Assembly: GCA_947628315.1 (NCBI GenBank)
Contig: CANQZJ010000021.1
Location: 1 to 33,928 of the forward strand
Direction: 5' to 3'
Source: an uncultured Oscillospiraceae bacterium
Lineage (GTDB): Bacteria; Bacillota; Clostridia; Oscillospirales; Oscillospiraceae
DNA: 33,928 nucleotides
Shown here: positions 33,473-33,928 of the stretch, one piece after another
How positions within the stretch are numbered: position 1 is the first letter of the stretch
Layout: every line of letters begins with the position of its first letter
Made by a program: the position numbers and the translations under genes
Notes under the pieces: model-generated
Databases searched by the model: none
The model's input: the letters and a program-made list of their open reading frames with translations, nothing else
Told to the model about the DNA's origin: nothing

Positions 33473-33928
33473 TCACATGAGGCCGCGATACAGCTCCGCG
33501 ATCTCCGCAACGCTGGTGTCGCGGGGATTGCCGGGGCAGCAGGCGTCGGCAAAGGCGGACTCGGACAGGAACTGCACGTCCTCCTCCTTCAGGATGCCCT
33601 TCAGGTCGGCGGGGATGCCCACATCGGCGGACAGCTTCTTCACCGCGGCGATGGTGGCGTTGGCGGCGTCCTCGTCGCTCATGGCGTCGATGCCCTCCAC
33701 GCCCATGGCCTTGCCCACGGCGCGGTAGCGCTTGCCGGCCACGGGGGCGTTGTACTCAAGGCCGGTGGGCAGGATGATGGCGCAGGCCACGCCGTGGGGG
33801 GTGTCATACAGGGCGGACAGGCCGTGGGCCATGGAGTGGACGATGCCGAGACCCACATTGGAGAAGCCCATGCCGGCGATATACTGGCCCAGGGCCATGC
33901 CCTCCCGGCCCTCGGGGGTGTTGGCCAC
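33473..33928 (-). CDS. fucO: C-terminal part of lactaldehyde reductase (iron-dependent alcohol dehydrogenase, FucO-like)
   Basis: The frame enters from the right edge and stops at 33473; about 152 residues are in the window. It matches the C-terminal half of group III iron-dependent dehydrogenases. It has 'GMALGQYIAGMGFSNVGLGIVH', metal-ligand His residues in 'VHSMAHGLSAL' and 'TPHGVA', and the end 'GNPRDTSVAEIAELYRGLM'. FucO reduces L-lactaldehyde, the product of rhamnulose- or fuculose-1-phosphate aldolase, to 1,2-propanediol. This suits the rhamnose flow of the locus. The N-terminal nucleotide-binding half is outside the window, so a related alcohol dehydrogenase cannot be excluded. Translation start is not visible. 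Confidence 0.85.
   Translation of the reverse strand: MANTPEGREGMALGQYIAGMGFSNVGLGIVHSMAHGLSALYDTPHGVACAIILPTGLEYNAPVAGKRYRAVGKAMGVEGIDAMSDEDAANATIAAVKKLSADVGIPADLKGILKEEDVQFLSESAFADACCPGNPRDTSVAEIAELYRGLM

Noticed and set aside
1-33928. Mobile elements, CRISPR arrays, tRNA genes or phage remnants
   Set aside because: I looked for repeats with regular spacing, transposase motifs and tRNA-like cloverleaf ends and found none. Gene order and composition are uniform, so no recent insertion is evident.

Overview
The window looks like part of a chromosome from a high-GC gut Firmicute, probably Oscillospirales (Oscillospiraceae/Flavonifractor-like). The evidence is strong AGGAGG-type ribosome sites, a Gram-positive lipoprotein solute-binding protein with LplB/YtcP-type permeases, and short AT-rich promoter islands between GC-rich genes. 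The placement is inference. I saw no tRNA, rRNA, CRISPR array, transposase or phage gene.

Almost every gene fits one task: uptake and intracellular breakdown of rhamnogalacturonan-I (RG-I) pectin fragments and their galactan/arabinan side chains. Layout: (1) 2-487, the 3' end of a GH2-type enzyme on +, closed by a bidirectional terminator. (2) 536-4654 on -, an AraC regulator, a GH115-like alpha-glucuronidase and a GH105 unsaturated rhamnogalacturonyl hydrolase. (3) 4933-11890 on +, a GH112 phosphorylase, GH51 arabinofuranosidase, Cys-rich mini-protein, L-rhamnose mutarotase, second GH105, DUF624/YesL-like membrane protein and an unknown membrane-anchored protein. (4) 11982-14036 on -, a GH106-like rhamnosidase-type enzyme. 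(5) 14532-18191 on +, two ABC permeases and a lipoprotein binding protein. (6) 18364-28327 on +, a PL11 lyase fused to a CE12 esterase, a CE4-like deacetylase, a second CE12-like esterase, a GH27 alpha-galactosidase-like enzyme and a DUF5107-TPR protein. (7) 28399-33385 on -, a GH2 and a GH35 enzyme. (8) 33473-33928 on -, the C-terminal part of a FucO-like lactaldehyde reductase cut by the window edge.

Proposed flow: the lipoprotein and two permeases import RG-I oligosaccharides, with an ATPase encoded elsewhere. Cytoplasmic CE12 enzymes remove acetyl groups and PL11 cuts the backbone. GH105 removes the unsaturated galacturonate and the GH106-like enzyme may release rhamnose. GH51, GH27, GH35 and GH2 trim side chains, and GH112 phosphorolyses Gal-beta-1,4-Rha to galactose-1-phosphate and rhamnose. 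RhaM and FucO serve rhamnose catabolism. None of the complete enzymes shows a signal peptide, so this looks like an oligosaccharide scavenger rather than a primary degrader.

The most striking regulatory signal is a nearly identical 18-bp element (17/18 bases) upstream of both the GH112 operon (4840-4857) and the transporter operon (14281-14298). It sits at matching distances from TTGAAA-N5-TAWAAT, with a weaker half-site 21 bp downstream. It is the best candidate for the operator of the local AraC regulator. The most interesting proteins are the cytoplasmic PL11-CE12 fusion, the DUF5107-TPR protein, the CE4-like deacetylase and the membrane protein at 11144-11890.
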